From IMG/VR virus record IMGVR_UViG_3300027659_003120, positions 1-64,000 of that record: a DNA stretch of 64,000 bases; one strand, written 5' to 3'. The notes under the pieces are model-generated. The model did no database searches. It saw only the letters and a list, made by a program, of their open reading frames with translations, and had not been told where the DNA came from. A program made the translations under genes and the position numbers. The DNA comes from a virus. Shown here one piece after another: positions 34,967-43,867 of this stretch (positions are counted from its first letter, which is position 1; each line of letters starts with the position of its first letter).

Positions 34967-36649
34967 ATGGCTTTCCAATTATCACCAGGTGTTAATGTCT
35001 CTGAAATTGACTTGACAACAGTGGTTCCTTCTGTTGCAACTACAATAGGAGGTTTAACCGGCGAATTTTTATGGGGACCGGCTAACGAAATCACTATCAT
35101 TAACAATGAAGTACAACTTGCAGAAAGATTTGGTAAACCTGATGCAAATACTGCTCAGACTTTTTTTACCGCAGCTAACTTTCTTTCTTATGGTTCGGAT
35201 TTAAGAGTTGTTCGTTCTGTTGGCGCTAACGCTAAAAATGCTACTGCAAATAGTTCAGCAAACACAGTATTAATTGAAAACAATACTGATTATGAACAAA
35301 ATCATTCATCAAATACTACAACAAGTTTTCATGCAAAATGGGCTGGAGCTTTAGGAAATTCTATCAAAGTTTCTATGGCCGATTCCCTATCAAATACTAC
35401 TTTATATTCAGCTTGGACTTACTCTGGAGAGTTTGATTCTATACCAGCAACTTCAACTTTTGCTTCACGTACAAGTTCTGCTAATGATGAAATGCATATT
35501 ATAGTTTTAGATGTTACAGGTAAACTATCAGGCACAGCTGGAACAATTCTAGAAAAATTTGCATTCGTTTCTAAAGCATCTGATGCTAAAAATCCAGACG
35601 GTTCTTCTAATTACTATGTAGATGTAATAAATTCTCGGTCAAAATATTTATGGTGGGGTGGGCATCTTGCAGCCAATTGGGGAACATCTTCTGCTGCTAC
35701 AGTCAATTATGCAAATATGACGGCAAACACCACTGCAACATTATCGGGTGGAATAGACGTAACACCTACAGCAGGTAATATTAACACTTCCTCAGATAAA
35801 TTTGCTAATCCAGATGCTGTAGATGTTTCATTAATAATGGCTGGACCTACTACTGGAACAACAATTCCTAATTATTTAATTGCTTTAGCTGAAAGTCGTA
35901 AAGATTGTGTAGTTTTTGTTTCTCCGCCAAAGAGTGATGTTGTATATGCTGGCGCTGGAGCAGAAGTCACAAACATAACAACAACAGCAGGAACATACAC
36001 TAAATCTAGTTTTGCAGTTATGGATACAGGTTGGAAATATCAATTTGATAAGTATAATGATGTTTATCGTTGGGTACCTCTAAACGGTGATATTGCTGGA
36101 CTATGCGCTAGAACAGACAATGAAAGAGACCCATGGTTTTCACCTGCTGGATTAAATAGAGGTGTAATTAAAAATGTTGTTAAACTTGCGTGGAATCCAA
36201 CAAAAGCTGAACGGGATACTTTATATAAACTAGGCGTTAATCCTGTTGTTACTTTTCCTGGTGAAGGCACTATTCTATATGGTGATAAAACACTATTGAA
36301 TAAACCAAGTGCATTTGATAGAATAAATGTTAGAAGATTGTTCATCGTATTAGAAAAATCTATTGCTAAAGCAGCAAGGTCTTCTTTGTTTGAATTCAAT
36401 GATGAATTTACAAGAGCATCTTTCATTAATCTTGTAGAACCATTTTTGCGAGATGTGCAGGGTCGCAGAGGAATATATGATTTCCGTGTTGTATGTGATA
36501 CAACAAATAACACAGGAGAAATTATTGACAAGAATCAATTTGTTGGTGACATATACATTAAACCGGCACGGTCTATCAATTACATTCAACTGAATTTCGT
36601 TGCAGTAAGAACTGGCGTAGCATTTGAAGAAATTGTTGGAAAATTTTAA
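34967..36649 (+). CDS. gp18: Tail sheath protein gp18
   Basis: This 560-residue protein begins MAFQLSPGVNVSEIDLTTVVPSVATTIGG, the conserved N-terminal arm of T4-family sheath proteins. It ends with the C-terminal sheath core: FVVCD-like RVVCDTTNNTGEIIDKNQFVGDIYIKPARSINYIQLNFVAVRTG. The contractile sheath surrounds the gp19 tube and drives it through the envelope. A variable outward-facing middle region (about 100-330) is typical. It is highly expressed, with a late promoter and a strong ribosome-binding site. Confidence 0.97.
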   Translation: MAFQLSPGVNVSEIDLTTVVPSVATTIGGLTGEFLWGPANEITIINNEVQLAERFGKPDANTAQTFFTAANFLSYGSDLRVVRSVGANAKNATANSSANTVLIENNTDYEQNHSSNTTTSFHAKWAGALGNSIKVSMADSLSNTTLYSAWTYSGEFDSIPATSTFASRTSSANDEMHIIVLDVTGKLSGTAGTILEKFAFVSKASDAKNPDGSSNYYVDVINSRSKYLWWGGHLAANWGTSSAATVNYANMTANTTATLSGGIDVTPTAGNINTSSDKFANPDAVDVSLIMAGPTTGTTIPNYLIALAESRKDCVVFVSPPKSDVVYAGAGAEVTNITTTAGTYTKSSFAVMDTGWKYQFDKYNDVYRWVPLNGDIAGLCARTDNERDPWFSPAGLNRGVIKNVVKLAWNPTKAERDTLYKLGVNPVVTFPGEGTILYGDKTLLNKPSAFDRINVRRLFIVLEKSIAKAARSSLFEFNDEFTRASFINLVEPFLRDVQGRRGIYDFRVVCDTTNNTGEIIDKNQFVGDIYIKPARSINYIQLNFVAVRTGVAFEEIVGKF

Positions 36650-36655
36650 TAAATA
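36648..36655 (+). promoter_or_regulatory. Late promoter for gp19 (AATAAATA)
   Basis: AATAAATA overlaps the gp18 stop codon and lies 22 bp before the gp19 ATG, with a TAGGAGA ribosome-binding site between. It has one mismatch to the T4 late consensus and the same placement as the other late promoters here. Confidence 0.65.
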
Positions 36656-36677
36656 TAGAGAGATAGGAGAAAAATAA

Positions 36678-37223
36678 ATGGCATTTAACATTAACGAATT
36701 CCGCTCTCAGATGCAGGGAGATGGAGCAAGACCAAATTTATTTGAAGTCACGCTTCCTTTTCCCGCATTCTCTTTGCCCGGAAATGCACAAACTAAATTG
36801 AGTTTTTTATGTAAAACTGCTCAATTGCCAGGTTCATCATTAGGAACAATTCCAATCCAATATTTCGGACGAGAATTAAAATTTGCTGGAAATAGGTCAT
36901 TTCAAGATTGGAGTATCACCATCATTAATGATGAAGATTTCCTTATCAGAAATGCATTTGAGCGTTGGATGAATGGTATCAATAGTCACAATCTAAATAT
37001 TCGTAACCCAATTGCGGCAACACAATTAGGATACAGTGTAGATGGTGAAGTTCGTCAATATGGAAAATCAGGTTCTGTTCTGAAGAAATACAAATTTATT
37101 GGATTATTCCCAACAGACCTCTCAGCAATTGATGTTGATTGGGGTTCTAATGATGCAATTGAAGATTTTACTGTTAACCTTACCTATCAATGGTGGGAAT
37201 CAGTAGAGGATGCAGTAGTCTAA
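36678..37223 (+). CDS. gp19: Tail tube protein gp19
   Basis: This 181-residue protein, close in length to T4 gp19 (163), reads MAFNINEFRSQMQGDGARPNLFEVTLPFP, with CKTAQLPGSSLGTIPIQYFGRELKFAGNR as the conserved tube beta-strand region and W.ITI.ND.DF.IRN.FERWM. Hexameric rings of gp19 stack inside the sheath to form the DNA conduit. A strong terminator follows directly, as expected for an abundant structural transcript. Confidence 0.95.
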   Translation: MAFNINEFRSQMQGDGARPNLFEVTLPFPAFSLPGNAQTKLSFLCKTAQLPGSSLGTIPIQYFGRELKFAGNRSFQDWSITIINDEDFLIRNAFERWMNGINSHNLNIRNPIAATQLGYSVDGEVRQYGKSGSVLKKYKFIGLFPTDLSAIDVDWGSNDAIEDFTVNLTYQWWESVEDAVV

Positions 37224-37227
37224 GTAG

Positions 37228-37255
37228 GAGGGGAACTCACGTTTCCCTCTTTTTT
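37228..37255 (+). terminator. Intrinsic terminator after gp19
   Basis: GAGGGGAAC (37228-37236) pairs with GTTTCCCTC (37241-37249) around a TCAC loop, with one G-T pair, followed by six T residues. A classic rho-independent terminator. Confidence 0.9.
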
Positions 37256-37275
37256 ATAATGTAAAGGAAATAACC

Positions 37276-38943
37276 TTGGCAATCAAGCTATTCGGTTTCA
37301 CATTAGGTGAAAAAGATATTGTTCAGAAACAAGCACCTGAACAATCTTCTTTTGCGCTTCCAACAGACACGTTGGATGACGGCGCAGTTACAATTACACA
37401 AAATTCTCATTACGGTACCTATGTAGATTTAGAAGGTTCCGTTCGTAATGAATTGGAATTAATTACACGCTATCGTGAAATGGCAAATCATCCAGAGTGT
37501 GATATGGCAATCACTGAAATCGTTGATGAAGCAATTAGCCATGATGATAAAGGTAAAGTTGTTGACATTAAGATGGATGACTTAAAACAACCAGAAAGTA
37601 TTAAGAAAAAAATAAGAGATGAATTTAAAAACATATTAGGTATGTTAAATTTTTCTAATTTATCAGATGATATTTTTAGACGCTGGTATGTTGACGGAAG
37701 AATTTACTTTCATATAATTGTAAATGAAAAAAATCCTAAAGAAGGTATACAAGAATTAAGATACATTGACCCACGAAAAATTAGAAAAGTTCGTGAGATA
37801 CAAAAAGGTAAAGATATCAAAACAAATGCTGATATTATTAAATCGTTAGCAGAGTATTATGTTTATAATGATAAAATTAGTTCTACAAATAACTATTCAG
37901 CTGGTTCGGCTGGGTCTGTAAATTCCGGTTTAAAAATTGCTCCTGATTCCATTATAAATGTGACTTCTGGTATGATGGATGCAAAAAATACTTTTATCAT
38001 TTCATACTTACATAAAGCAATAAAACCTTTAAATCAATTGCGTATGATTGAAGATGCAATTGTTATCTACCGAGTGTCAAGAGCACCAGAACGCAGAGTG
38101 TTTTATATAGATGTTGGCAATTTACCTAAAGGTAAAGCAGAACAATATCTACGTGATGTTATGATTAAGTATAAAAATAAAGTTGTGTATGATGCTCAAA
38201 CTGGTGAATTGCGTGATGACAGAAAACACATGTCAATGCTTGAAGATTTTTGGTTACCTCGTAGAGAAGGCGGTAAAGGCACAGAGATAACAACACTACC
38301 AGCCGGTCAAAATCTTGGTCAAATGGAAGATGTACAATACTTTCAAAAGAAATTATTACAATCATTAAATGTGCCATACTCTAGACTTGAACCTCAAGGC
38401 GGTGGATTAGTTGGATTAGGAAGAACAACCGAAGTTACACGAGATGAATTAAAATTTAATAAATTTATTGTAAAGTTGCGTAATAAATTCTCTCAAATTT
38501 TTGACCATGCACTAAAAGTACAACTGTCTTTAAAAGGTATATGTTCTCAAGAAGAATGGGAAACTTTTAAAGAAGAAATATTTTATGATTACATAAAAGA
38601 TAATAATTTTACAGAATTACGAGATGCAGAATTACTAACTCAAAGATTGCAAACATTAACACTAATAGATCCATACGTTGGCAGATATTACTCACAAGAA
38701 TGGGTAAATAAAAATGTTTTACATTTGACTGACGATGAATTAGAAGAAATGAAAAAACAAATAGATTCAGAGCCTGCGCCAGTTCAAGTTGGTCCTGACG
38801 GAAACCCAGTGGGTCAAGAACAAGCTACTCCGGAAGAATTTCCACCAGAAGATAATGTGACAGAAAAAGACACAACAGAATCCGAAACACCAGATTTAGA
38901 TAATGTTGTACAAAAGTTTAGTAGAAAATTAATAAATAGATAA
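37276..38943 (+). CDS. gp20: Portal protein gp20 (TTG start)
   Basis: This 555-residue protein begins at TTG (37276), with AAAGGAAA nine bases upstream; no in-frame ATG occurs before residue 50, so TTG is the credible start. Family landmarks include YRVSRAPERRVFYIDVGNLPKGKAEQYL, SMLEDFWLPRREGGKGTEI.TLPAGQNLG and YSRLEPQGGG.GLGR..EVTRDE.KF.KF, which are diagnostic for T4 gp20. It forms the dodecameric vertex through which DNA enters. The C-terminal ~60 residues are acidic and proline-rich. It follows the gp19 terminator. Confidence 0.97.
   Translation: MAIKLFGFTLGEKDIVQKQAPEQSSFALPTDTLDDGAVTITQNSHYGTYVDLEGSVRNELELITRYREMANHPECDMAITEIVDEAISHDDKGKVVDIKMDDLKQPESIKKKIRDEFKNILGMLNFSNLSDDIFRRWYVDGRIYFHIIVNEKNPKEGIQELRYIDPRKIRKVREIQKGKDIKTNADIIKSLAEYYVYNDKISSTNNYSAGSAGSVNSGLKIAPDSIINVTSGMMDAKNTFIISYLHKAIKPLNQLRMIEDAIVIYRVSRAPERRVFYIDVGNLPKGKAEQYLRDVMIKYKNKVVYDAQTGELRDDRKHMSMLEDFWLPRREGGKGTEITTLPAGQNLGQMEDVQYFQKKLLQSLNVPYSRLEPQGGGLVGLGRTTEVTRDELKFNKFIVKLRNKFSQIFDHALKVQLSLKGICSQEEWETFKEEIFYDYIKDNNFTELRDAELLTQRLQTLTLIDPYVGRYYSQEWVNKNVLHLTDDELEEMKKQIDSEPAPVQVGPDGNPVGQEQATPEEFPPEDNVTEKDTTESETPDLDNVVQKFSRKLINR
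38931..38938 (+). promoter_or_regulatory. Late promoter inside the 3' end of gp20
   Basis: AATAAATA (38931-38938) is followed by GATAATA and lies 18 bp before the ATG at 38957, spanning the end of gp20. The TAAATAGATAATA word is again shared with the gp13 and gp18 promoters. Confidence 0.65.
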
Positions 38944-38956
38944 TAAAAGGAATAAC

Positions 38957-39277
38957 ATGGACTCAAGACAATTTATAGATTTACTAGGAGCAGGAGAAAG
39001 TTCTGATGCTAAAGACGCATTAGGAGAATTGATTTCGTCTACTGCATTTGAAGCATTAAATTCTAGAAAACAAGAAATTGCTTCTACACTTTTTGGCGGA
39101 AATCAACCAGAACCTGAAATGCAAGAAGAAGCTAATGAAGTAACGCCTGAACAAGGTAAAAAAATGATGGATAGTGATGACCCTAATGTGTATAATAAAA
39201 TAAAGAAAATACCAACACCAATAGTTCCTAAGAAAAAAGTAACCGACCCAGAGCCTAATACAACAGTAACAAAATGA
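38957..39277 (+). CDS. Prohead-core-like acidic protein
   Basis: This 106-residue protein lies between portal and protease genes, the position of T4 genes 67 and 68, which encode prohead core components. MDSRQFIDLLGAG and ALGELISSTAFEALNSRKQEIASTLFG form two helical segments, followed by an acidic, low-complexity Pro/Thr tail. Marine T4-like phages usually have a short protein like this here. Assignment as a core/scaffold accessory rests on position and composition; sequence identity to gp67 or gp68 cannot be judged by eye. Confidence 0.6.
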   Translation: MDSRQFIDLLGAGESSDAKDALGELISSTAFEALNSRKQEIASTLFGGNQPEPEMQEEANEVTPEQGKKMMDSDDPNVYNKIKKIPTPIVPKKKVTDPEPNTTVTK

Positions 39278-39981
39278 AATTATTATCTGAGTTTAAAAAT
39301 TTAATTGAACTAGAAGAGAAACAAGATTTCTCTAAATTTGATGCACTTATTCGTGCTGGATTAGGTAATAAGGCGCAAATTCAAAGATTGCATACCATAT
39401 TAGGAAAAATGTCGGAAGAAAAACCTAATTTTTCAGTAGCAGACCGAGCAATCATTCAAAACATTTTTAATAAAATGGTGGATTTAATTACAAATAATTC
39501 ACAAATTTTTAGACAAACTCGTAAAGCAGTTTCGGAAGAAATAGAAGAGCCAGAAATTATTAGTGAAGATGTACATAAAGAGCCACCTTTTATTTTATTA
39601 CTGAAAAGAACTGCGGTAAGATTATATCCAGGTAATCTTAAAGTTGCAACATATCATAATCAAAAATTAGATAGAGATTTTGCAATACCATTTAAGACAA
39701 CTGGTGCTGGAGATATACAATCAGAGGAAGTAGTTAACGAACAAGACATAGTAGAAAATGTAATGGACACTTTACATAAAATTGTAGATGGTAAATCTGC
39801 TCAGAAAGTTAAGTTCGCTACTGGCGAAACTCGTAAAGTTGACCAATATACAGCATCTGCAATAACACAAGTACATAAAGCACTTAATCCATTAAACAAA
39901 AAGAAATTTGCAGATATGGTTCATAAATCACCTGGTCATTTTTCTAAAGCATCAGATTTTGCATTCAGTAAAGCAAAATGA
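39274..39981 (+). CDS. Head-cluster hypothetical protein
   Basis: This 235-residue protein overlaps the upstream gene by four bases. An N-terminal helical region (LLSEFKNLIELEEKQDFSKFDALIRAGLGN) precedes repeated helices, and a charged C-terminus ends KKKFADMVHKSPGHFSKASDFAFSKAK. The SKFDALIRAGL word resembles short repeats in other phage internal-head proteins. It may be a prohead core or internal head protein cleaved by gp21. No catalytic motif is recognised. It overlaps the next, highly basic gene by four bases. Confidence 0.6.
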   Translation: MKLLSEFKNLIELEEKQDFSKFDALIRAGLGNKAQIQRLHTILGKMSEEKPNFSVADRAIIQNIFNKMVDLITNNSQIFRQTRKAVSEEIEEPEIISEDVHKEPPFILLLKRTAVRLYPGNLKVATYHNQKLDRDFAIPFKTTGAGDIQSEEVVNEQDIVENVMDTLHKIVDGKSAQKVKFATGETRKVDQYTASAITQVHKALNPLNKKKFADMVHKSPGHFSKASDFAFSKAK

Positions 39982-40409
39982 ATTTTATTAATTTATTAAT
40001 TGAGCATAAATATAATGAAGCAAAAGAAATAATTTATGCTCAATTGAATGAAATTTCTTCTAAGAAATTAGAGGAAATAAAACGCACTGTAGCAGCAGAT
40101 ATATATGAAGAAGTTGAAGTTGTAGATGAGGCTAATGTTCAAACTATAGGAAGAATTTCTAAAGTAAGAAGAAGAATAAGAAGAAATAAACAAGGAAGAA
40201 TTGTACTTCAAAGAAATATAAGAAAGTCTGCAATAAAAGGTTTTAGAATTTCTGGAAATACAGTTAAGCGTATATCTGCAATATCAAGAATAAAGAAATC
40301 TAGGAAATTAAAAAAGTATTGGAACACAAAAGGAAGAGCAAAGTTAACTAGAACATTACTAAGAAGAAAAATGTCTATGCGGCGCCGAACCTCAATAGGA
40401 ATAAAATAA
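39978..40409 (+). CDS. Highly basic internal-head-like protein
   Basis: This 143-residue protein has two parts. An N-terminal helical part (MNFINLLIEHKYNEAKEIIY, KLEEIKRTVAADIYEEVEVVDEA) resembles T4-like prohead core proteins. A C-terminal half (about 60-143) is strongly basic with runs such as VRRRIRRNKQGRI and RRKMSMRRRTS. The acidic EEVEVVDEA word between them is a plausible gp21 cleavage region. After cleavage the basic part could bind packaged DNA, as T4 internal proteins do. This is inference from position and charge. Confidence 0.65.
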   Translation: MNFINLLIEHKYNEAKEIIYAQLNEISSKKLEEIKRTVAADIYEEVEVVDEANVQTIGRISKVRRRIRRNKQGRIVLQRNIRKSAIKGFRISGNTVKRISAISRIKKSRKLKKYWNTKGRAKLTRTLLRRKMSMRRRTSIGIK

Positions 40410-40410
40410 A

Positions 40411-40779
40411 ATGGCATTTGAAATAACAAACCAATTAAGAAGCCCTAGTATTATTAGGGTAGAAGGTGCTTCAACCGTAAATGTTAATATAAGTCAATTA
40501 TCTACAAACACTGCATTAGAAACTGTAGTGTCTGCTAATATCAAACGCATCGCTTGGTCAACCGGCGGTAGCATAGTCGTTGGTAGACATGACGCAAGTA
40601 ATACCTTAATAACTTTAGCCACATTATTTAATAGTGGGCAAATAAATTTTGATGAATTAGGTACTACTTTAGCCAATACTAATACAGGTAATGTTACAGT
40701 TACTATTAATACTAGCGGTACTGTTATATTAGAGGTGTCTAAAAATACAACTTATTCAACAGATTTGGACAGAACATAA
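40411..40779 (+). CDS. Small beta-rich head-cluster protein
   Basis: This 122-residue protein starts one base after the basic gene. It is Thr/Asn/Val-rich with IKRIAWSTGGSIVVGRHD and NVTVTINTSGTVILEVSK segments, suggesting a beta-sandwich. Similar short beta proteins stand beside head genes in marine T4-like phages. It may be a capsid decoration or minor virion protein. No known family is confidently recognised. The protease gene gp21 follows one base after its stop. Confidence 0.6.
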   Translation: MAFEITNQLRSPSIIRVEGASTVNVNISQLSTNTALETVVSANIKRIAWSTGGSIVVGRHDASNTLITLATLFNSGQINFDELGTTLANTNTGNVTVTINTSGTVILEVSKNTTYSTDLDRT

Positions 40780-40780
40780 A

Positions 40781-41431
40781 ATGAAACTGATTACAGAAAC
40801 TATAGAAAACGTCAAATACTTATTTGAAAAAACCGAAAGTGGAAAGAAAAATCTTTTCATTGAAGGTGTATTTCTTGTTGGCGAACAAGCCAATAAAAAT
40901 CGTAGAGTATATAAAATGAATACTCTACGAGAAGAAGTTAATCGTTACACAAATGAATACATAACAACCAATCGGGCATTAGGTGAGTTAGGTCATCCAG
41001 ATACTCCATCAATTAATCTTGAGAGAGTATCACATAAAATAATTTCATTAAAAGAAAACGGAAATGTATTCATAGGAAAAGCGCAAATTTTAGAAACTCC
41101 ATATGGCAACATTGTAAAAAACTTCATTGATTCTGGTGTCAGTCTTGGTGTTTCTTCTAGAGGTATGGGTTCTTTAATTCCAGGAGAAGATGGAATTAAC
41201 ATTGTAGGCGAAGATTTTCGTTTAGCAACTGCGGCGGACATTGTTGCGGACCCATCTGCACCAGGTGCTTTTATAAATGGTATCATGGAAAACAAAGAAT
41301 GGTTATTCGTTGAAGGTCGTTTTGTAGAAATTGATATTGATAGAACGAAACGAGAGATTCAGAAAGCCCCAAGAAAAGAAGTTGAAAAAGTAGCCGCACG
41401 GCTCTTTGAAAATTTTCTATCAAAACTTTAA
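40781..41431 (+). CDS. gp21: Prohead core protease gp21
   Basis: This 216-residue protein matches T4-family gp21: an N-terminal GVFLVGEQANKNRRVYKMNTL, RALGELGHPDTPSINLERVSH with the catalytic His, and SGVSLGVSSRGMGSL with the catalytic Ser. FRLATAADIVADPSAPGAF is also strongly conserved. The serine protease cleaves scaffold and capsid precursors at (I/L)xE sites during head maturation. It sits directly upstream of its main substrates gp22 and gp23. Confidence 0.97.
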   Translation: MKLITETIENVKYLFEKTESGKKNLFIEGVFLVGEQANKNRRVYKMNTLREEVNRYTNEYITTNRALGELGHPDTPSINLERVSHKIISLKENGNVFIGKAQILETPYGNIVKNFIDSGVSLGVSSRGMGSLIPGEDGINIVGEDFRLATAADIVADPSAPGAFINGIMENKEWLFVEGRFVEIDIDRTKREIQKAPRKEVEKVAARLFENFLSKL

Positions 41432-41435
41432 TTTT

Positions 41436-41447
41436 TATAAATAAATA
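41436..41447 (+). promoter_or_regulatory. Late promoter for gp22-gp23 (TATAAATA overlapping AATAAATA)
   Basis: A perfect TATAAATA (41436-41443) overlaps a second octamer AATAAATA (41440-41447), four bases downstream, in the gap between gp21 and gp22. The ATG at 41468 has an AAAAGGAGA ribosome-binding site. This is the natural strong promoter for scaffold and major capsid protein. Confidence 0.85.
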
Positions 41448-41467
41448 TACACAAAAGGAGATTCCTA

Positions 41468-42439
41468 ATGGCTACAAATAAACTTTTAGAGGCGGCTGCT
41501 GAAATTCTTGCATCAGGCAAGGGTAAAAATGCTATGCCTCCAGAAAAGCTACCTGCAGAAATACATGATGCCGGCGGTCCAACACCAGAAAATGCTAAAC
41601 CGGATGATGATTCTCACAAAATTACGCCGTCAACAAAAAGCGCAACCGCTCCTACAACTCATTCAACTAAAAAAGAAGAAGTTGAAGAAGAAGAATATGA
41701 ATTAGATTTATCTGAAGATATTAATTCTTTATTCTCAGATGATGATACAATTTCTGAAGAATTTAAACAAAAAGTTACTACAATTTTTGAAGCTCGTGTC
41801 TATGACCGTGTTAAACAAATTGAAGAAAACATTGAAGAACAATATGCGTCCATGCTAGAAGAAGCCGTGGAAACAGTTAAAGAAGACTTAACCGAAAAAG
41901 TAAATGATTACATTTCTTATGTGGTTGAGCAATGGATGTCCGATAATGAAATCGCAATAGAAAAAGGAATTCGTTCCGAATTAACTGAAGATTTTATTTC
42001 TGGACTCCGTAATTTATTTGCAGAACACTATATTGATGTTCCTACAGATAAAGTAGATTTAGTTGATGAGTTGTCTAGTAAAGTTGATGAACTTGAAGAT
42101 AAACTCAACGAAGAAGTAGAACGCTCAGTAGAATATCGTAAAGCTCTTACTGAAGCCTATAAAAATGAAGTTACCCGAGATGTGTGTGAAGGTTTAACAG
42201 ATACACAAGTTGAAAAAATTAAAACACTCGCAGAGAGTGTGGATTTTTCTACAGAGGAAGAATACCAAGAAAAACTTGTAACTATCCGCGAAAATTATTT
42301 CCCATCTGGAGTAAAAAAGGCAGACGAAGCCCTACTTCACGAACAAGTAATTGACAATGGACAAGAAGAAATTAAACAGTCTAATGACCCATTCATTAAT
42401 TCCATTGTTCAGTCAATTTCAAAAACAAACAGATTTTAA
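41468..42439 (+). CDS. gp22: Prohead scaffolding core protein gp22
   Basis: This 323-residue, very acidic, helical protein has long coiled-coil segments (about 95-265) and an Ala/Pro-rich N-terminus. The FEARVYDRVKQIEE and LRNLFAEHYIDVPTDKVDLVDELSSKVDELEDKLNEE segments and the C-terminal NSIVQSISKTNRF are hallmarks of the T4-family scaffold. It directs gp23 assembly and is destroyed by gp21. It lies between the protease and the major capsid gene. Confidence 0.93.
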   Translation: MATNKLLEAAAEILASGKGKNAMPPEKLPAEIHDAGGPTPENAKPDDDSHKITPSTKSATAPTTHSTKKEEVEEEEYELDLSEDINSLFSDDDTISEEFKQKVTTIFEARVYDRVKQIEENIEEQYASMLEEAVETVKEDLTEKVNDYISYVVEQWMSDNEIAIEKGIRSELTEDFISGLRNLFAEHYIDVPTDKVDLVDELSSKVDELEDKLNEEVERSVEYRKALTEAYKNEVTRDVCEGLTDTQVEKIKTLAESVDFSTEEEYQEKLVTIRENYFPSGVKKADEALLHEQVIDNGQEEIKQSNDPFINSIVQSISKTNRF

Positions 42440-42459
42440 TTAAACCAAGGAGACTCTAA

Positions 42460-43788
42460 ATGTATCTTTCCGAAGACCTACAAAAAAAATGGGCACCTGT
42501 TCTAGAACACAGTGACCTTCCAAAAATTACTGATCCATACCGTCGTGCAGTTACTGCATTGGTGTTGGAAAATCAACAAACAGCTATGTTGAAAGAAGCT
42601 GGAATCAATGAAGTAGCAACTAATGCTGCAGGCACAGGTGGTTTTGGCGGTGGTGCTACTGCCACAGGCCCTGTTGCCGGTTTTGACCCAATTCTTATCA
42701 GTTTGGTTCGCCGTTCTTTACCTAATCTTATTGCATATGATGTTTGCGGTGTTCAGCCAATGACTGGACCTACAGGCATGATTTTTGCAATGCGTTCAAT
42801 GTATGGTACTGACCGTGTGCCTTCAACAGGTACAGAAGCCTTCTACAACGAAGCTAATACAAACTTTTCTGCTGCTGGTGCTGCTCTTAACCAACAAACA
42901 TTTGGATTAAAAGCAAGTACATCCGATCGTCTATATGGCGTTTTTGATGCTAACACATCTACAGGACTTGTAACAGCTTCTGGTGAAGGTGACGCATTCC
43001 AAGAAATGGGTTTCTCAATTGAGAAAGTTACTGTTACTGCTAAAACTCGTCAGTTAAAAGCAGAATACACAATGGAACTTGCACAAGACTTGAAAGCAGT
43101 TCACGGATTAGATGCAGAAACTGAATTAAGTAATATTCTTTCTACAGAAATTCTTGCTGAAATTAATCGTGAAATTTTACGCACAATTTACACTGTTGCT
43201 AAAGTTGGTTGCAAAGTTGGCACAACAACAGTTGGTACTTTTGACCTTGATACAGATTCCAATGGTCGTTGGATGGTTGAAAAAGTTAAAGGTCTTGCTT
43301 TCCAAATTGAACGTGAAGCAAATGCCATCGCTAAATTGACACGGCGCGGTAAAGGTAATGTGCTAATCTGTTCTTCTGATGTGGCTTCTGCTCTTGCAAT
43401 GGCAGGCATTTTAGATTACAGTTCTGGCATGGCAGCAGCAGTTAACTTAACTGTAGATGATACAGGTAATACTTTTGCTGGTACATTGTTCGGTAGAATT
43501 AAAGTGTATGTTGATCCTTATTTTGCAGTTGCTAGTTCGTCAGAATTCGCTGTACTAGGGTACAAAGGTACAAACGCATATGATGCAGGTTTGTTCTATT
43601 GCCCATACGTTCCATTACAAATGGTTCGTGCAGTTGATACTACTACTTTTGCACCAAAAATTGGTTTCAAAACACGTTATGGCATTGTTGCTAATCCATT
43701 CGCAGAAGGTACCGCACAAGGTGCTGGCGCATTGAATCCAGCTGCAAGCATGTACTACAGAGCATTCAAAATCTCTAATATCATGTAA
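42460..43788 (+). CDS. gp23: Major capsid protein gp23
   Basis: This 442-residue protein has an AAGGAGA ribosome-binding site. N-terminal LQKKWAPVLEH...IKDPYRRAVTA-like sequence, QTAMLKEA, and GFDPILISLVRRSLPNLIAYDVCGVQPMTGPTGMIFAMRS are diagnostic of T4-family gp23. The gp21 site is expected near residue 45-65. AYTMELAQDL-like EYTMELAQDLKAVHGLDAETEL and the C-terminal VDTTTFAPKIGFKTRYGIV are also conserved. Two hairpins, the second a strong terminator, follow the gene. Confidence 0.98.
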   Translation: MYLSEDLQKKWAPVLEHSDLPKITDPYRRAVTALVLENQQTAMLKEAGINEVATNAAGTGGFGGGATATGPVAGFDPILISLVRRSLPNLIAYDVCGVQPMTGPTGMIFAMRSMYGTDRVPSTGTEAFYNEANTNFSAAGAALNQQTFGLKASTSDRLYGVFDANTSTGLVTASGEGDAFQEMGFSIEKVTVTAKTRQLKAEYTMELAQDLKAVHGLDAETELSNILSTEILAEINREILRTIYTVAKVGCKVGTTTVGTFDLDTDSNGRWMVEKVKGLAFQIEREANAIAKLTRRGKGNVLICSSDVASALAMAGILDYSSGMAAAVNLTVDDTGNTFAGTLFGRIKVYVDPYFAVASSSEFAVLGYKGTNAYDAGLFYCPYVPLQMVRAVDTTTFAPKIGFKTRYGIVANPFAEGTAQGAGALNPAASMYYRAFKISNIM

Positions 43789-43794
43789 GCTTAA

Positions 43795-43812
43795 CCCTCC
43801 TTAAAGAGAGGG
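43795..43812 (+). terminator. Small hairpin directly after gp23
   Basis: CCCTC (43795-43799) pairs with GAGGG (43808-43812), followed by ATTTTAAA. It precedes the stronger terminator and may aid termination or protect the 3' end of the capsid mRNA. Confidence 0.5.
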
Positions 43813-43817
43813 ATTTT

Positions 43818-43851
43818 AAAAGAGGAGTTCTCACGGGCTCCTCTTTTTTTT
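43818..43851 (+). terminator. Strong intrinsic terminator after gp23
   Basis: AAAAGAGGAG (43818-43827) pairs with CTCCTCTTTT (43838-43847), with the T tract running to 43851. A ten-base-pair stem with T tract is a textbook terminator for the highly expressed capsid gene. Confidence 0.92.
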
Positions 43852-43854
43852 GTG

Positions 43855-43862
43855 TATAAATA
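43855..43862 (+). promoter_or_regulatory. Late promoter giving a very short or absent leader for the gp3-like gene
   Basis: A perfect TATAAATA ends only five bases before the ATG at 43868. In T4, transcription starts about six bases after the octamer, so the mRNA would begin at or near the start codon. Upstream lies the gp23 terminator, so readthrough should be limited. Confidence 0.75.
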
Positions 43863-43867
43863 TTCAT

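Noticed and set aside
40005-40012. CATAAATA as a late promoter
   Set aside because: It lies inside the coding start of the basic head protein (His-Lys-Tyr) with no gene start nearby downstream; probably chance in AT-rich sequence, though an internal promoter is not excluded.
39274-40779. Recognition of specific T4 gp67 or gp68 orthologues
   Set aside because: Position and composition fit prohead core proteins, but I cannot see enough sequence identity to assign numbers.
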